This document shows, piece after piece, positions 18,982-27,275 of a DNA stretch of 64,000 bases. Position 1 is the stretch's first letter; every line of letters starts with the position of its first letter. This DNA is from Methanobacterium_B sp963703015 (GTDB lineage: Archaea > Methanobacteriota > Methanobacteria > Methanobacteriales > Methanobacteriaceae). The translations under genes were made by a program, and so were the position numbers. The notes beneath the pieces were generated by a model that saw only the letters and a list, made by a program, of their open reading frames with translations, was not told the DNA's origin and did no database searches. The stretch covers positions 2,418,001 to 2,482,000 of the forward strand of contig OY969779.1 of NCBI GenBank assembly GCA_963703015.1, given 5' to 3'.

Positions 18982-19759
18982 AGGATCTCCATCCTTTTAT
19001 TATAAGTCTAACCACGAAGAAAAGTGCTAAACAAATTGATATCAAAATGATTGCAACTGGTGTGGAGTCAGAAAGTCCAAACTGCACAAATCTTTCATAA
19101 ATAAGGGTTGATGCTGCAAGTGGATAAAATGCCAGTATAATAATGGCACCAAACTCACTTATAGCCCTTGCCCAACAGAGTATTGCCCCTACAACTATGC
19201 TTCTGAGTGCTAATGGGAGGGATATTATGAAAAATGTTTTAAGTGTACCTGATCCCAATGTGTGTGCAACTTTTTCCATTCGGGGATCTACACTTTCAAA
19301 TCCTTCCCTTGCTGAATTCACAACAAATGACGCACTAACAAAGAGCATGGCTAAAATGATTCCTGGAATTGCATTGGTAAATATTATTCCAAGCTTACTT
19401 AATGGTGCACCTATTATTCCTGTGGAAGTGAAAATCAAAAGAAGTGCTATACCCGTAACTGTATGTGGAATAACAATTGGAATATCAATAATTGATTCAA
19501 TCAAACCTTTACCAAAGAAATCATGTCTTGCAAGGATATATGCCAAAGGAACTCCAAATATTAGGGCTATTATGGTTGCAATCAATGCAGAGTACACACT
19601 CACAAATAAGGATGAAATAACTTGGGGGTCATGTAAATTCGCACTTATAGCACCCAAATTTGAGGAAACCATCAAATTTAAAATAGGTATTACTATGAAC
19701 AGAACCAGGAATGATCCCATGATTGCGAAGAATATGGTTGTATAATCATATTTTTTCAT
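18968..19759 (-). CDS. wtpB: tungstate/molybdate ABC transporter permease
   Basis: A MetI-type permease of about 263 residues with six transmembrane helices. The cytoplasmic EAA loop is AHTLGSGTLKTFFIISLPLALRS in outline, followed by ARAISEFGAI, which is typical of ModB/WtpB/CysW-like permeases. A GTG at 19768 is open upstream; the ATG at 19759 with a weak GAG upstream is preferred. It is translationally coupled to wtpC. No substrate-binding protein gene (wtpA or modA) is next to it; upstream lies a divergent molbindin. Confidence 0.87.
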   Translation of the reverse strand: MKKYDYTTIFFAIMGSFLVLFIVIPILNLMVSSNLGAISANLHDPQVISSLFVSVYSALIATIIALIFGVPLAYILARHDFFGKGLIESIIDIPIVIPHTVTGIALLLIFTSTGIIGAPLSKLGIIFTNAIPGIILAMLFVSASFVVNSAREGFESVDPRMEKVAHTLGSGTLKTFFIISLPLALRSIVVGAILCWARAISEFGAIIILAFYPLAASTLIYERFVQFGLSDSTPVAIILISICLALFFVVRLIIKGWRSYDKN

Positions 19760-20108
19760 ATAAAACACTCGCTAAATTAAATAACTTAATATCGTTAAAA
19801 TGGATTTATATTATTCATTATTTCTGCATTTCGATAAATAATCTGCCAATTTATTACATTATCTGAATGATAAACTAGTTGGTGAAGTAAATTTAAACAT
19901 TTAATTGTCATGTAACTATTGTACATTTATCTTTAAAATTCATATAAATGGTTTATGTTATTATGATGATATGTATATTTAAATAATTCGATGGTCCATG
20001 TTTTAAGGGTTTTTTTCTAATTTAAATCAATTTAAGTATCTATTACAGTTTGAGTAAATTTTTTATGTTTTTAAGTTCAATATAAATACATAATATTGAG
20101 GTGATAAT
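19760..20108. promoter_or_regulatory. divergent control region of wtpBC and molbindin
   Basis: About 350 AT-rich bases separate the two divergent genes for oxyanion import and oxyanion binding, so both promoters lie here. No palindromic operator could be recognised with confidence. Confidence 0.4.
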
Positions 20109-20318
20109 ATGAAAATCAGTGCAAGAAATGTTGTGGAAGGAACAGTTAAAGGTGTGGATGAAGGGGCTGTGATGGCAAACGTCAAAATTAAAATTGAAAG
20201 TCCAGATGTAATAACAGCCATTATTACAAAGGAATCTGTTAAAGATTTAGATATTAAAGTGGGTGACACTGTAAAAGCCATAATTAAATCCACAGAAGTC
20301 ATGATAGCTAAAGACTAA
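20109..20318 (+). CDS. mop: molbindin (Mop/TOBE domain protein)
   Basis: A 69-residue single TOBE/Mop domain: SARNVVEGTVKGVDEGAVMANVKI, with the second half TAIITKESVKDLDIKVGD and VKAIIKSTEVMI. These proteins form hexamers that store molybdate or tungstate in the cytoplasm. GAGGTGAT lies four bases before the ATG, a very strong archaeal SD. Its position divergent to wtpBC fits a shared oxyanion homeostasis role. Confidence 0.9.
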   Translation: MKISARNVVEGTVKGVDEGAVMANVKIKIESPDVITAIITKESVKDLDIKVGDTVKAIIKSTEVMIAKD

Positions 20319-20385
20319 AAAACTATTCAAATACTTCTCTTTTTTTAATATGTAAAATAGAAATTCGTTAATTCCAGTATAATAA

Positions 20386-22443
20386 TTATTTTTGAATTTT
20401 CAGTGTTCTTGAATTTAAAGCCACTATTATGGTGCTTACTGACATTAATATAACACCGGCTGCAGGTGTTAACAAAATCCCTAGGCTGTAAAGTACTCCT
20501 GCTGCTAGGGGTATGGCAAAAATGTTGTATCCTGCACCCCAAACCAGATTCTCAAACATTTTTCTGTATGTAGATTTGGCAAGTTTGATTATGTAAACAG
20601 CATCAAGGGGATTGCTCCTTACTAAAACAACATCTCCGGCTTCAATGGCAACATCAGTACCTGCTCCAATTGCAATACCTAGATCTGCCTGTGCAAGTGC
20701 CGGTGCATCATTAATACCATCTCCAGTCATGGCAACCACCAATCCCTCAGATTGAATTTCTCGAATCTTCTTGGCTTTATCTTCAGGTAAAATTTCAGTG
20801 TAGTACTGATCAAGCCCCACCTCTTTGGCTACCCAATCAGCAACTTCTTTTCTATCTCCAGTTATCATAATACAACGAATTCCCATGGACTTAAAATTTG
20901 CTACAGCTTTTTTAGATTCTTTTCTTATGATATCTGCAAGGGCAATTGCACCTACAACCACATTATCCACAGTTAAAAAGACCAATGTCTTACCTTGAGA
21001 GAAAAGTCTTTCAATGGATTTATCAGAAACATCGTTGTTAATCTCTTTTAAATAGGCCTGACTAACTACCATAACATCATGTTGGTTAATTTCACCTTGA
21101 ACACCCCTTCCAGGTATTGACTTAAAATTTTCAACATCATATGAACCATTTGCAGATTTAACAACTCCTTTAGCAATGGGATGTTCTGAATATGACTCTA
21201 AAGATGCAGCATATTTTAAAATGTCTTCAGCATCATATTCCCTATTTAAAGACACAGTATCTGTAACACCGAACCTGCCTTCTGTTAAAGTCCCTGTTTT
21301 ATCAAATATTATGGCATCTAAATCTTTAGACCTTTCAAAAGATGCACGATTTCTAATTAAAAGTCCATTTCTGGCAGATAAAGAAGTTGAAACAGCCACT
21401 ACCAGAGGTACAGCAAGGCCTAATGCATGGGGACAGGCAATAACCATAACAGTCACGGCCCTCTCAAGGGCAAATTCAAAACCAAAATTAGAGATAGTTA
21501 ACCAAATTAAGAGTGTTATGAAACCACCAAACAATGCAACTATGGTAAGCCATGTTGCAAATCTGTCTGCAAGATTTTGTGTCCTAGACTTAGTTGATTG
21601 GGCTTCCTCAACCAACGATATAACTTTTGAAAGAAAGGAATCACTACCAATTTTTTTAATTTCAACAACAACAGACCCATCCCCATTTATAGATCCCCCA
21701 ATTACTTCAGAATCGACTTTTTTAAACACAGGAACAGATTCACCAGTAAGCATGGATTCATCAATGGATGTGTTACCTTTTAGAATTAAACCATCCACAG
21801 GCACTTTTTCTCCGGGCTTAACAAGTACATGGTCATCCACCACAAGTTCAGACAGTGGAACGTCAAAAGTACTTTTATCTGGCATAATCTTATGGGCCTT
21901 TTTAGGCATGAGTTTAACAAGTTCTTCAAGTGCCTGGGACGCACCCATAACAGATCTCATTTCTAACCAGTGCCCAATGAGCATAATATCAATTAGGGTA
22001 GCAAGCTCCCAGAAAAACACTTCACCATTGAGTCCAAAAACTACTGCACTACTGTAGATATAAGCGCTGGTAATGGCAACAGATATCAACATGTCCATTC
22101 CAGGTTTTTTAGATACTATTTCACTATAAAATCCTTTAAAAAAAGGATAACCACCATAAAAATAAACAAATGAAGCCAATATAAAAAGAAGAAATAGGTC
22201 ACCAGTAAAAGTGAAAGAATTATTCAATCCAACTAACTCTTGAATCGTTGGAGATAAAGCAAGGATGGGCACAGTAAATATTAAAGATATCCAAAATCTC
22301 TTTTTTAAATCATCGATCATGCTAGAATGTACATGGCCACCTTCGAGTCTATGTTTCTCATCAAGATCCCCTCCACAAACCACACATTTACCCATAGTTT
22401 CATGATCAGTATGTTCCATATCCATCGAACCATTATGATCCAT
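20386..22443 (-). CDS. copB: P1B-type copper-transporting ATPase, CopB class
   Basis: A 685-residue P-type ATPase. The membrane ion site is CPH (VIACPHALGLA), which marks the CopB/P1B-3 class rather than the CPC class. Phosphorylation site DKTGTLTEG, actuator TGESVPV and hinge MTGDGINDAPALAQAD are intact. Instead of an HMA domain the N-terminus is rich in His and Met (MDHNGSMDMEHTDHE) with a CVVCGG knuckle, a likely metal sensor region. It probably exports copper (or silver) from the cytoplasm. GGAGGGAC precedes the ATG. It ends about 70 bases from the convergent mop gene. Confidence 0.93.
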   Translation of the reverse strand: MDHNGSMDMEHTDHETMGKCVVCGGDLDEKHRLEGGHVHSSMIDDLKKRFWISLIFTVPILALSPTIQELVGLNNSFTFTGDLFLLFILASFVYFYGGYPFFKGFYSEIVSKKPGMDMLISVAITSAYIYSSAVVFGLNGEVFFWELATLIDIMLIGHWLEMRSVMGASQALEELVKLMPKKAHKIMPDKSTFDVPLSELVVDDHVLVKPGEKVPVDGLILKGNTSIDESMLTGESVPVFKKVDSEVIGGSINGDGSVVVEIKKIGSDSFLSKVISLVEEAQSTKSRTQNLADRFATWLTIVALFGGFITLLIWLTISNFGFEFALERAVTVMVIACPHALGLAVPLVVAVSTSLSARNGLLIRNRASFERSKDLDAIIFDKTGTLTEGRFGVTDTVSLNREYDAEDILKYAASLESYSEHPIAKGVVKSANGSYDVENFKSIPGRGVQGEINQHDVMVVSQAYLKEINNDVSDKSIERLFSQGKTLVFLTVDNVVVGAIALADIIRKESKKAVANFKSMGIRCIMITGDRKEVADWVAKEVGLDQYYTEILPEDKAKKIREIQSEGLVVAMTGDGINDAPALAQADLGIAIGAGTDVAIEAGDVVLVRSNPLDAVYIIKLAKSTYRKMFENLVWGAGYNIFAIPLAAGVLYSLGILLTPAAGVILMSVSTIIVALNSRTLKIQK

Positions 22444-22794
22444 AAATTGTCCCTCCCCTAAATATTGTCTAAATAGTTAGATTGAACTTTACAAAAAAAT
22501 TCATAATAGAACAATTAAGATTATAATAACCTATAATAACTGGATACAGTCAATTCTAGGTTGATTAGAAAATTTGTGAACATAATGTTGGAGGATAAAT
22601 GTTTCAGTTTTGATGTCAAATCAATTTATAGATTAAATCAAACTAATTTTACACAGGTTATATACAGTATATTATGATTTTAAAGCGTTAAGTAGTTTCC
22701 AATTCTTGAAGATTTGTAAAAATAAACCCATTCTTCTTTGCATATAAATCTAAACTAAAACGATATTTAATGGTTAAAAAAAAAAATATGAATT
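22444..22794. other. gene-free spacer upstream of copB
   Basis: About 350 AT-rich bases, the upstream region of copB. No ORF, RNA or clear operator was recognised. Confidence 0.45.
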
Positions 22795-23337
22795 TTAATT
22801 TGCTGATTTTTCTATTTGCTCTAGTTGGTTGCTGAAATCTGGATTTTGGTTTCTGATTTTATTTAGATCGTCTTGGTAGGATTGTTCCTGAGTTTTTATT
22901 GTGTTCATCTGTTTCATTATGTCTTTGAATTTTTCAGTATTTTTTGTTGATGCAGATAAATCGTATGAGAGTTGAATAAATTTTTCCATTTCATTTGATT
23001 GTTTGATCAGTATCTCAGCATATGCTTTTTCAGAATCAGTACTAGAATACTTGAGCATATCTTCACTGTAACCTAATGCTGCTGTAGTACTGCTGTTAGC
23101 TCCATTTAAGTCGGTTGTGATATTTGTAGTTAAGTTATTATTTTGTCCCACTATGGACAGCATGATTGTACCGAGTGCACTTTCACATAGCCCCATTGAT
23201 TTATTTGTGGAGTTTAACTGCTTTTGATAACTTTCATAATATTTATCATGGCTGTTTAAATTGTACCAATAATATCCTGCTGTACATGCTATAACAACAA
23301 TTACCAGACTAATAATGACACCAAATTTTTTTTCCAT
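22795..23337 (-). CDS. membrane-anchored coiled-coil surface protein
   Basis: A 180-residue protein with one N-terminal transmembrane anchor (about residues 7-25, VIISLVIVVIACTAGYYWY). The long extracellular helical domain is rich in Asn, Ser and Lys, with several N-glycosylation-type sequons. GGGAGATATT precedes the ATG. It lies 45 bases downstream of another surface protein gene on the same strand, so the two are probably coexpressed. No family recognised. Confidence 0.6.
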   Translation of the reverse strand: MEKKFGVIISLVIVVIACTAGYYWYNLNSHDKYYESYQKQLNSTNKSMGLCESALGTIMLSIVGQNNNLTTNITTDLNGANSSTTAALGYSEDMLKYSSTDSEKAYAEILIKQSNEMEKFIQLSYDLSASTKNTEKFKDIMKQMNTIKTQEQSYQDDLNKIRNQNPDFSNQLEQIEKSAN

Positions 23338-23382
23338 TTAATATCTCCCTATTTTTTATTGACATCTAAAAAAAAAATGATA

Positions 23383-24600
23383 TTAAACACATTGGTTTGT
23401 TAAATCGTCTTTTTCAGCTTTGGCATCATCAGAATTTTTTTGAATCACATTAACTATTATTATTCCTGCTACAAGTATTGCTGCTCCTACGATACATACA
23501 ACTATAACGAGTATGGCAGTTATTGCAGTTATAAATCCTGCCATACATTTAGGGAAACAACATCCAATTAATACTATCACAGCTCCTACAATTGCTGATA
23601 ATCCTATTACACTAGCTCCAATCCATTCCATGTCAGTTCCTATTGCAAGCGAAAGATTAAAATCGTTAATTTTGTATATTAATCCATTTAGGTGAGTTGA
23701 ATATATTTTTTCTGCTACATCTACCGTTGTAACATTTGTATCATTATTATTGGATAATTCGAGTCCTAGGCCAGTGTATGCTTTTATAAATTTGCTATAT
23801 GTAACAGTCTGGTCATTTTGGCCATTGTAGAGTATGAATGCAGGATCTCCATCTTGGCTCGTATTGCCTTCATAAACCATATATTTTATATATCCCTGTA
23901 TATCAACTAATTGAACTAGATCGTTCTTTTTAAGTTGATGTAAGTTATGGTGAACCACGTTTACATCAATGCCTTCTTCTTTTAGTTGTTTTTGTATGTA
24001 AGCTGCATGATCTACCACTTCTTTTGGAGGAGTTGATGCATTGCTGGTATTTTTTGTTTTATTAGAGATATTTGATTTATCAACAACTGCATTATTACTC
24101 AATTTATTGTTTGAGGAATGGTTTCCAGATGAATTTGATGAGTTACTAACATTTGTGGAGGGTTGAGCAATTTTCTTAACATTTGTATTTGTTTCTTCAG
24201 TTAAATTGTTTGTTTTAGGTGTGTTGTTGTTAGTAGCATTGTTTTCTACGTCATTGGTTTCATCTGTGTCATTTACCCAGTCACTTTTCAATGTGTCGTT
24301 GGAATAATATTTTGACAATGTATTTAATTTTTCATTTCTTGCATCCAATTCGTTTCGATCATCCATTACCTTTGGTAGCAGTACAACTCCCTTTTGTAGA
24401 TCTGATGGCAATTCATTGGCTGTATCTATTACTTGTGATACTAAACTTGCCATTGCATTGGTTAAGTCGAAGAAATGCCAAAATTTATACCACCAGTCTG
24501 CATGGGCATAATTATCTATTTTATTGACATTATTTTGTATGCCCGCCATATCAAAGGCGCTAGCTGGTGTTAAATTAATTATTAACAGTGCCATGAACAC
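23383..24600 (-). CDS. secreted or membrane surface protein with Asn/Thr-rich linker
   Basis: A protein of at least 405 residues with a signal peptide (hydrophobic VFMALLIINLTPASAFD), an N-terminal helical domain, and a low-complexity Asn/Thr/Ser region (about residues 105-190) rich in glycosylation sequons. A globular part follows, with HAAYIQKQLKEEGIDV and FILYNGQ, reminiscent of a C39-type papain fold without an obvious catalytic Cys. Two C-terminal transmembrane segments end the protein. The start is odd: the SD GGGGTGAT is followed not by ATG but by ATA at 24621, in frame, giving (M)EKKVIAVFMALL, a much better signal peptide than the GTG at 24600. Confidence 0.65.
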   Translation of the reverse strand: MFMALLIINLTPASAFDMAGIQNNVNKIDNYAHADWWYKFWHFFDLTNAMASLVSQVIDTANELPSDLQKGVVLLPKVMDDRNELDARNEKLNTLSKYYSNDTLKSDWVNDTDETNDVENNATNNNTPKTNNLTEETNTNVKKIAQPSTNVSNSSNSSGNHSSNNKLSNNAVVDKSNISNKTKNTSNASTPPKEVVDHAAYIQKQLKEEGIDVNVVHHNLHQLKKNDLVQLVDIQGYIKYMVYEGNTSQDGDPAFILYNGQNDQTVTYSKFIKAYTGLGLELSNNNDTNVTTVDVAEKIYSTHLNGLIYKINDFNLSLAIGTDMEWIGASVIGLSAIVGAVIVLIGCCFPKCMAGFITAITAILVIVVCIVGAAILVAGIIIVNVIQKNSDDAKAEKDDLTNQCV

Positions 24601-24838
24601 TGCAATTACTTTTTTCTCTATCTAATCACCCCTTTTTTATTATCATTTTTAATGTAAAATTTCTAGTATATAAATTTATCGGAAAGAGGAAACATACTTC
24701 CGGTTAAATATTAATCAAAAAAAATAACAAATAGGACAAATCCTTGAGAATAAACTTTTAAAAAGGTCACGAACATAAACAATTGCCAAAAATGAAAAAT
24801 TCTTAAACAAAAATTTAAACTATTTGTTTTTATTTATT

Positions 24839-25030
24839 TTACATACTTTTGTATGCCAGTATCATAACTGTCAAAATTATGATTATTATAATAGCTAAAA
24901 ACAGGTTATGTGTAAGTAAAAGTGCTAAAACTCCAATTATGATTGGTAAATACAATAACCATTTAAATGAAGATTTCAATTGTTTGTTATATGGATCATC
25001 ATTATTTCTGATCTTTATCCCTCCAATCAA
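24839..25030 (-). CDS. small two-TM membrane protein
   Basis: A protein of 57-63 residues with a polar N-terminus (IRNNDDPYNKQ) and two hydrophobic helices (WLLYLPIIIGVLALLLT, FLAIIIIIILTVMILAY). The only canonical start is TTG at 25030, which lies before GGAGGG (25024-25019). After that SD the frame has ATC at 25012, seven bases downstream. It is the last gene before the tRNA-Thr remnant. Function unknown. Confidence 0.5.
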   Translation of the reverse strand: MIGGIKIRNNDDPYNKQLKSSFKWLLYLPIIIGVLALLLTHNLFLAIIIIIILTVMILAYKSM

Positions 25031-25141
25031 ATTTTAGTTCTCTAAAGAGATATTTAATTGTTAACAAAATTTTCTATGAAAAACATTTTAAATCATCAAT
25101 AACCATTTAAATTAATAAAAAAATAAAACAGGACAAAAAAA

Positions 25142-25200
25142 GCCTCGGGATGGAATTGAACCCTTTCAACATCGAGATCACGAATCACGCGCTCTACCAG
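25142..25200 (-). pseudogene. degenerate tRNA-Thr 3' fragment (old integration scar)
   Basis: Fifty-nine bases match the 3' four-fifths of the intact tRNA-Thr at 59,273-59,346, in the same orientation: the block CATCGAGATCACGAATCACG and GCTCTACCAG is nearly identical, while the T-arm and acceptor part carry substitutions and small indels. The 5' acceptor strand and D-arm start (the CTGAGCCACCGAGGC part) are missing. It is not a functional tRNA. It looks like the displaced tRNA end left by an earlier integration at this locus. Confidence 0.8.
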
Positions 25201-25342
25201 ACTTGCTTATTGCTTAATTGTATGATTTATAAACTCCTTAATTGATTTAAGTGAATCTATAAGATTTTAATATAAGTTCTTTTCTATTTTATTTTAAAAG
25301 TAGTAGAAAAAATTTAAGTTAGTATACCCCATAAATTTTGGC

Positions 25343-26107
25343 CTATTGATTTGTTAATAATTTTTTCTTCACTTTCAAAGCATCTTTGAAATCTGGATCT
25401 AACTTTAAAGTTTTGTCTACATATTTTAATGCATCTTCTTTTTCACCAATTTTCAACAGGATTTTAGCTTTATTTAACCATACTTTTTTGTGATTTGAAA
25501 TTTCCCATGAAGAAGCTCCAAAATTTTTGATGGATTTATTGATATTGTCTAAAGCTTCGTTATAACGTTCTAATTTATAAAGAATCATGGCTTTATTGTT
25601 CCAAATGATATAATGGTGACTCTTATTTAGTTTCAATGCTTTATTGATATTGTCTAAAGCTTCATCATAACGTTTCAAATTACAAAGAGCTAAACTTTTA
25701 TTGGACCACGAAAAAGGATTATTGACATTTAGTTTCAAAGCTTTATTAGCACAGTCTAGAGCTTCATCATAATATTCTAACTTAATAAGAGCATGGCTTT
25801 TATTAAGCAAAATTGGAAACATCAATTTTTTTTCAGGTTTAAATTCTAATGCTTCATTAAAACTGTCTAGGGCTTCATCAAAATGTTCTAAGTTAAAAAG
25901 AGTAAGACCTTTACACATAATTAGAATTATTAATTTCTTTCCAGAACGAGTTTTCAATTCCAAACTGTTATTATAACAGTTTAAAGCTTCATCAAAACGT
26001 CTTAATTCGGTAAGAACAACGCCCTTTGAATACCAATATCTTGCATTATGTGGATTGAGTTCCACAGACTTATTAAAGCAGTTTAAAGACATATCAAATT
26101 GTTTCAA
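25343..26107 (-). CDS. tetratricopeptide repeat protein
   Basis: At least six tandem TPR units of about 34-36 residues, with the typical W-G-Y-A-F-A-P spacing (YWYSKGVVLTELRRFDEAL, WSNKSLALCNLKRYDEAL, WNNKAMILYKLERYNEAL). TPR arrays mediate protein-protein interaction; no catalytic domain is attached. The TTG at 26107 is the outermost canonical start, but the frame stays open to a TGA at 26200 and the added residues continue the repeat pattern (FALNRIGTALFWLKQFD). The true N-terminus is therefore probably further upstream, at a non-canonical start, or the gene is truncated. It lies between two tRNA-Thr fragments. Confidence 0.75.
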   Translation of the reverse strand: MKQFDMSLNCFNKSVELNPHNARYWYSKGVVLTELRRFDEALNCYNNSLELKTRSGKKLIILIMCKGLTLFNLEHFDEALDSFNEALEFKPEKKLMFPILLNKSHALIKLEYYDEALDCANKALKLNVNNPFSWSNKSLALCNLKRYDEALDNINKALKLNKSHHYIIWNNKAMILYKLERYNEALDNINKSIKNFGASSWEISNHKKVWLNKAKILLKIGEKEDALKYVDKTLKLDPDFKDALKVKKKLLTNQ

Positions 26108-26363
26108 CCAAAAAAGAGCGGTACCAATACGATTTAAAGCGAAACTACCAAATAGATTAAATAATCCAGAATTATTGTCTTTTTCAATAATTATTACTCA
26201 CGCCCCTGCCTGCTTTTTATTAAAAGATTAATTAATATTCTAAAATCTCTGATATAAAATTTATCTAATTGAAAGTATTGGTTAACCGATAATTATAATA
26301 TGGACAATAAACACAAATATTCAATGATAATATCTCATAATTTTTGAAATCGAGGTGTATATT

Positions 26364-26936
26364 TTGAAAATAATGGTTATAACAAGTAGTCCAAATAAGG
26401 ATGGTTTAACTGAAAGTTGTGGAGCTGCTGCAAAAAAAGGGATTGAAAAAGGAAACAGCGAAGCAGTTATGGTTCGTTTGAATGATTTATATATTCAAAA
26501 GTGCAAGGCCTGTGATCAGGGTTGGGGAATATGTCTAAAAGGTACATGTATACTGGAAGATGATTTCGAAAAAGTGCATGAAGCAATGGGTGAAGTTGAC
26601 GGTTATGTGGTTGTAACACCAGTATACTTTGGAGATATGAGTGAATCAGCCAAGACTTTCTTCGACAGGTTAAGAAGGTGCGAAGCCAATAGATTAATGC
26701 GTGAAAAAGGGAACAAAATACATAATAAACCGTTTATATGTGTTGCTGCAGCTGGTGGTAGCGGAAATGGTACTCTCTCATGCTTAACCAACGTGGAAAG
26801 AGTGTTCTTACACATGAATAATATGGATTATACCAACATGCCAAAATTTGATTATATCGGTGTTACTCAGAGAAACAAAGAGTACATGCTTGATGCAATA
26901 GAATCAAGCACATTAAAAATGGTTAAAGGTGAATAA
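26364..26936 (+). CDS. flavodoxin-fold NAD(P)H/FMN-dependent oxidoreductase
   Basis: A 190-residue protein of the NADPH-dependent FMN reductase / iron-sulfur flavoprotein-like group. The N-terminal MVITSSPNKDGLTES is the FMN phosphate loop; TPVYFGDMSESAKTFFDRLRR is the second flavin-binding loop. A cysteine cluster (CKACDQGWGICLKGTC) resembles the iron-sulfur flavoprotein motif, though with wider spacing. The start is TTG at 26364, six bases after GAGGTG; the GTG at 26355 lies inside that SD. The gene sits between the tRNA-Thr scar and the element's left att site. Confidence 0.85.
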   Translation: MKIMVITSSPNKDGLTESCGAAAKKGIEKGNSEAVMVRLNDLYIQKCKACDQGWGICLKGTCILEDDFEKVHEAMGEVDGYVVVTPVYFGDMSESAKTFFDRLRRCEANRLMREKGNKIHNKPFICVAAAGGSGNGTLSCLTNVERVFLHMNNMDYTNMPKFDYIGVTQRNKEYMLDAIESSTLKMVKGE

Positions 26937-27151
26937 ATCTCCTAATAATACCATTTTGATATTGAAAATTAAAAAAAAATAGGGTAAAAACAAATAGGGA
27001 TGGGAATTAATTATTTTCAACTTATTTTACTTGAAACACTAACTCATTTCTTAATAGTCCATGAAAGTCTTATATTTTAGAATATACTATGGGAAAGATT
27101 TAAATAGCAAAAAAAAATCTATATCATATTTAAAAACGTAAAACCCTGATG

Positions 27152-27177
27152 AAAAAAGCCTCGAGAGGGATTTGAAC
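27152..27177 (-). repeat. left attachment site (tRNA-Thr 3'-end direct repeat)
   Basis: Identical over 26 bases to 59,268-59,293: six A, then GCCTCGAGAGGGATTTGAAC. Weaker similarity continues about 65 bases further out (27,088-27,151 versus 59,204-59,267, including ATTTAAATAG and AAAACGTAAA), so the copied segment includes the region downstream of the tRNA. The integrase gene begins about 100 bases inside. Confidence 0.9.
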
Positions 27178-27197
27178 TATTGATCATTTTGCCTAGG

Positions 27198-27259
27198 GTT
27201 CATGTAATAAATAATACTAATAACATAAATTATTATTACTATTATTTACATAAATGAAC
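27198..27259. repeat. imperfect palindrome between att site and integrase
   Basis: Inner arms 27,208-27,223 and 27,233-27,248 are complementary at 15 of 16 positions around a 9-base loop; outer GTTCAT (27,198-27,203) pairs with ATGAAC (27,254-27,259). It covers the expected integrase promoter and may be a recombinase or regulator binding site. Confidence 0.6.
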
Positions 27260-27275
27260 TCTGGAAATTGATACC

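Noticed and set aside
27178..27197. Possible second tRNA fragment near GCCTAGGGTTCATG
   Set aside because: The match to tRNA-Thr ends at 27,177; the following bases do not align to any tRNA arm.
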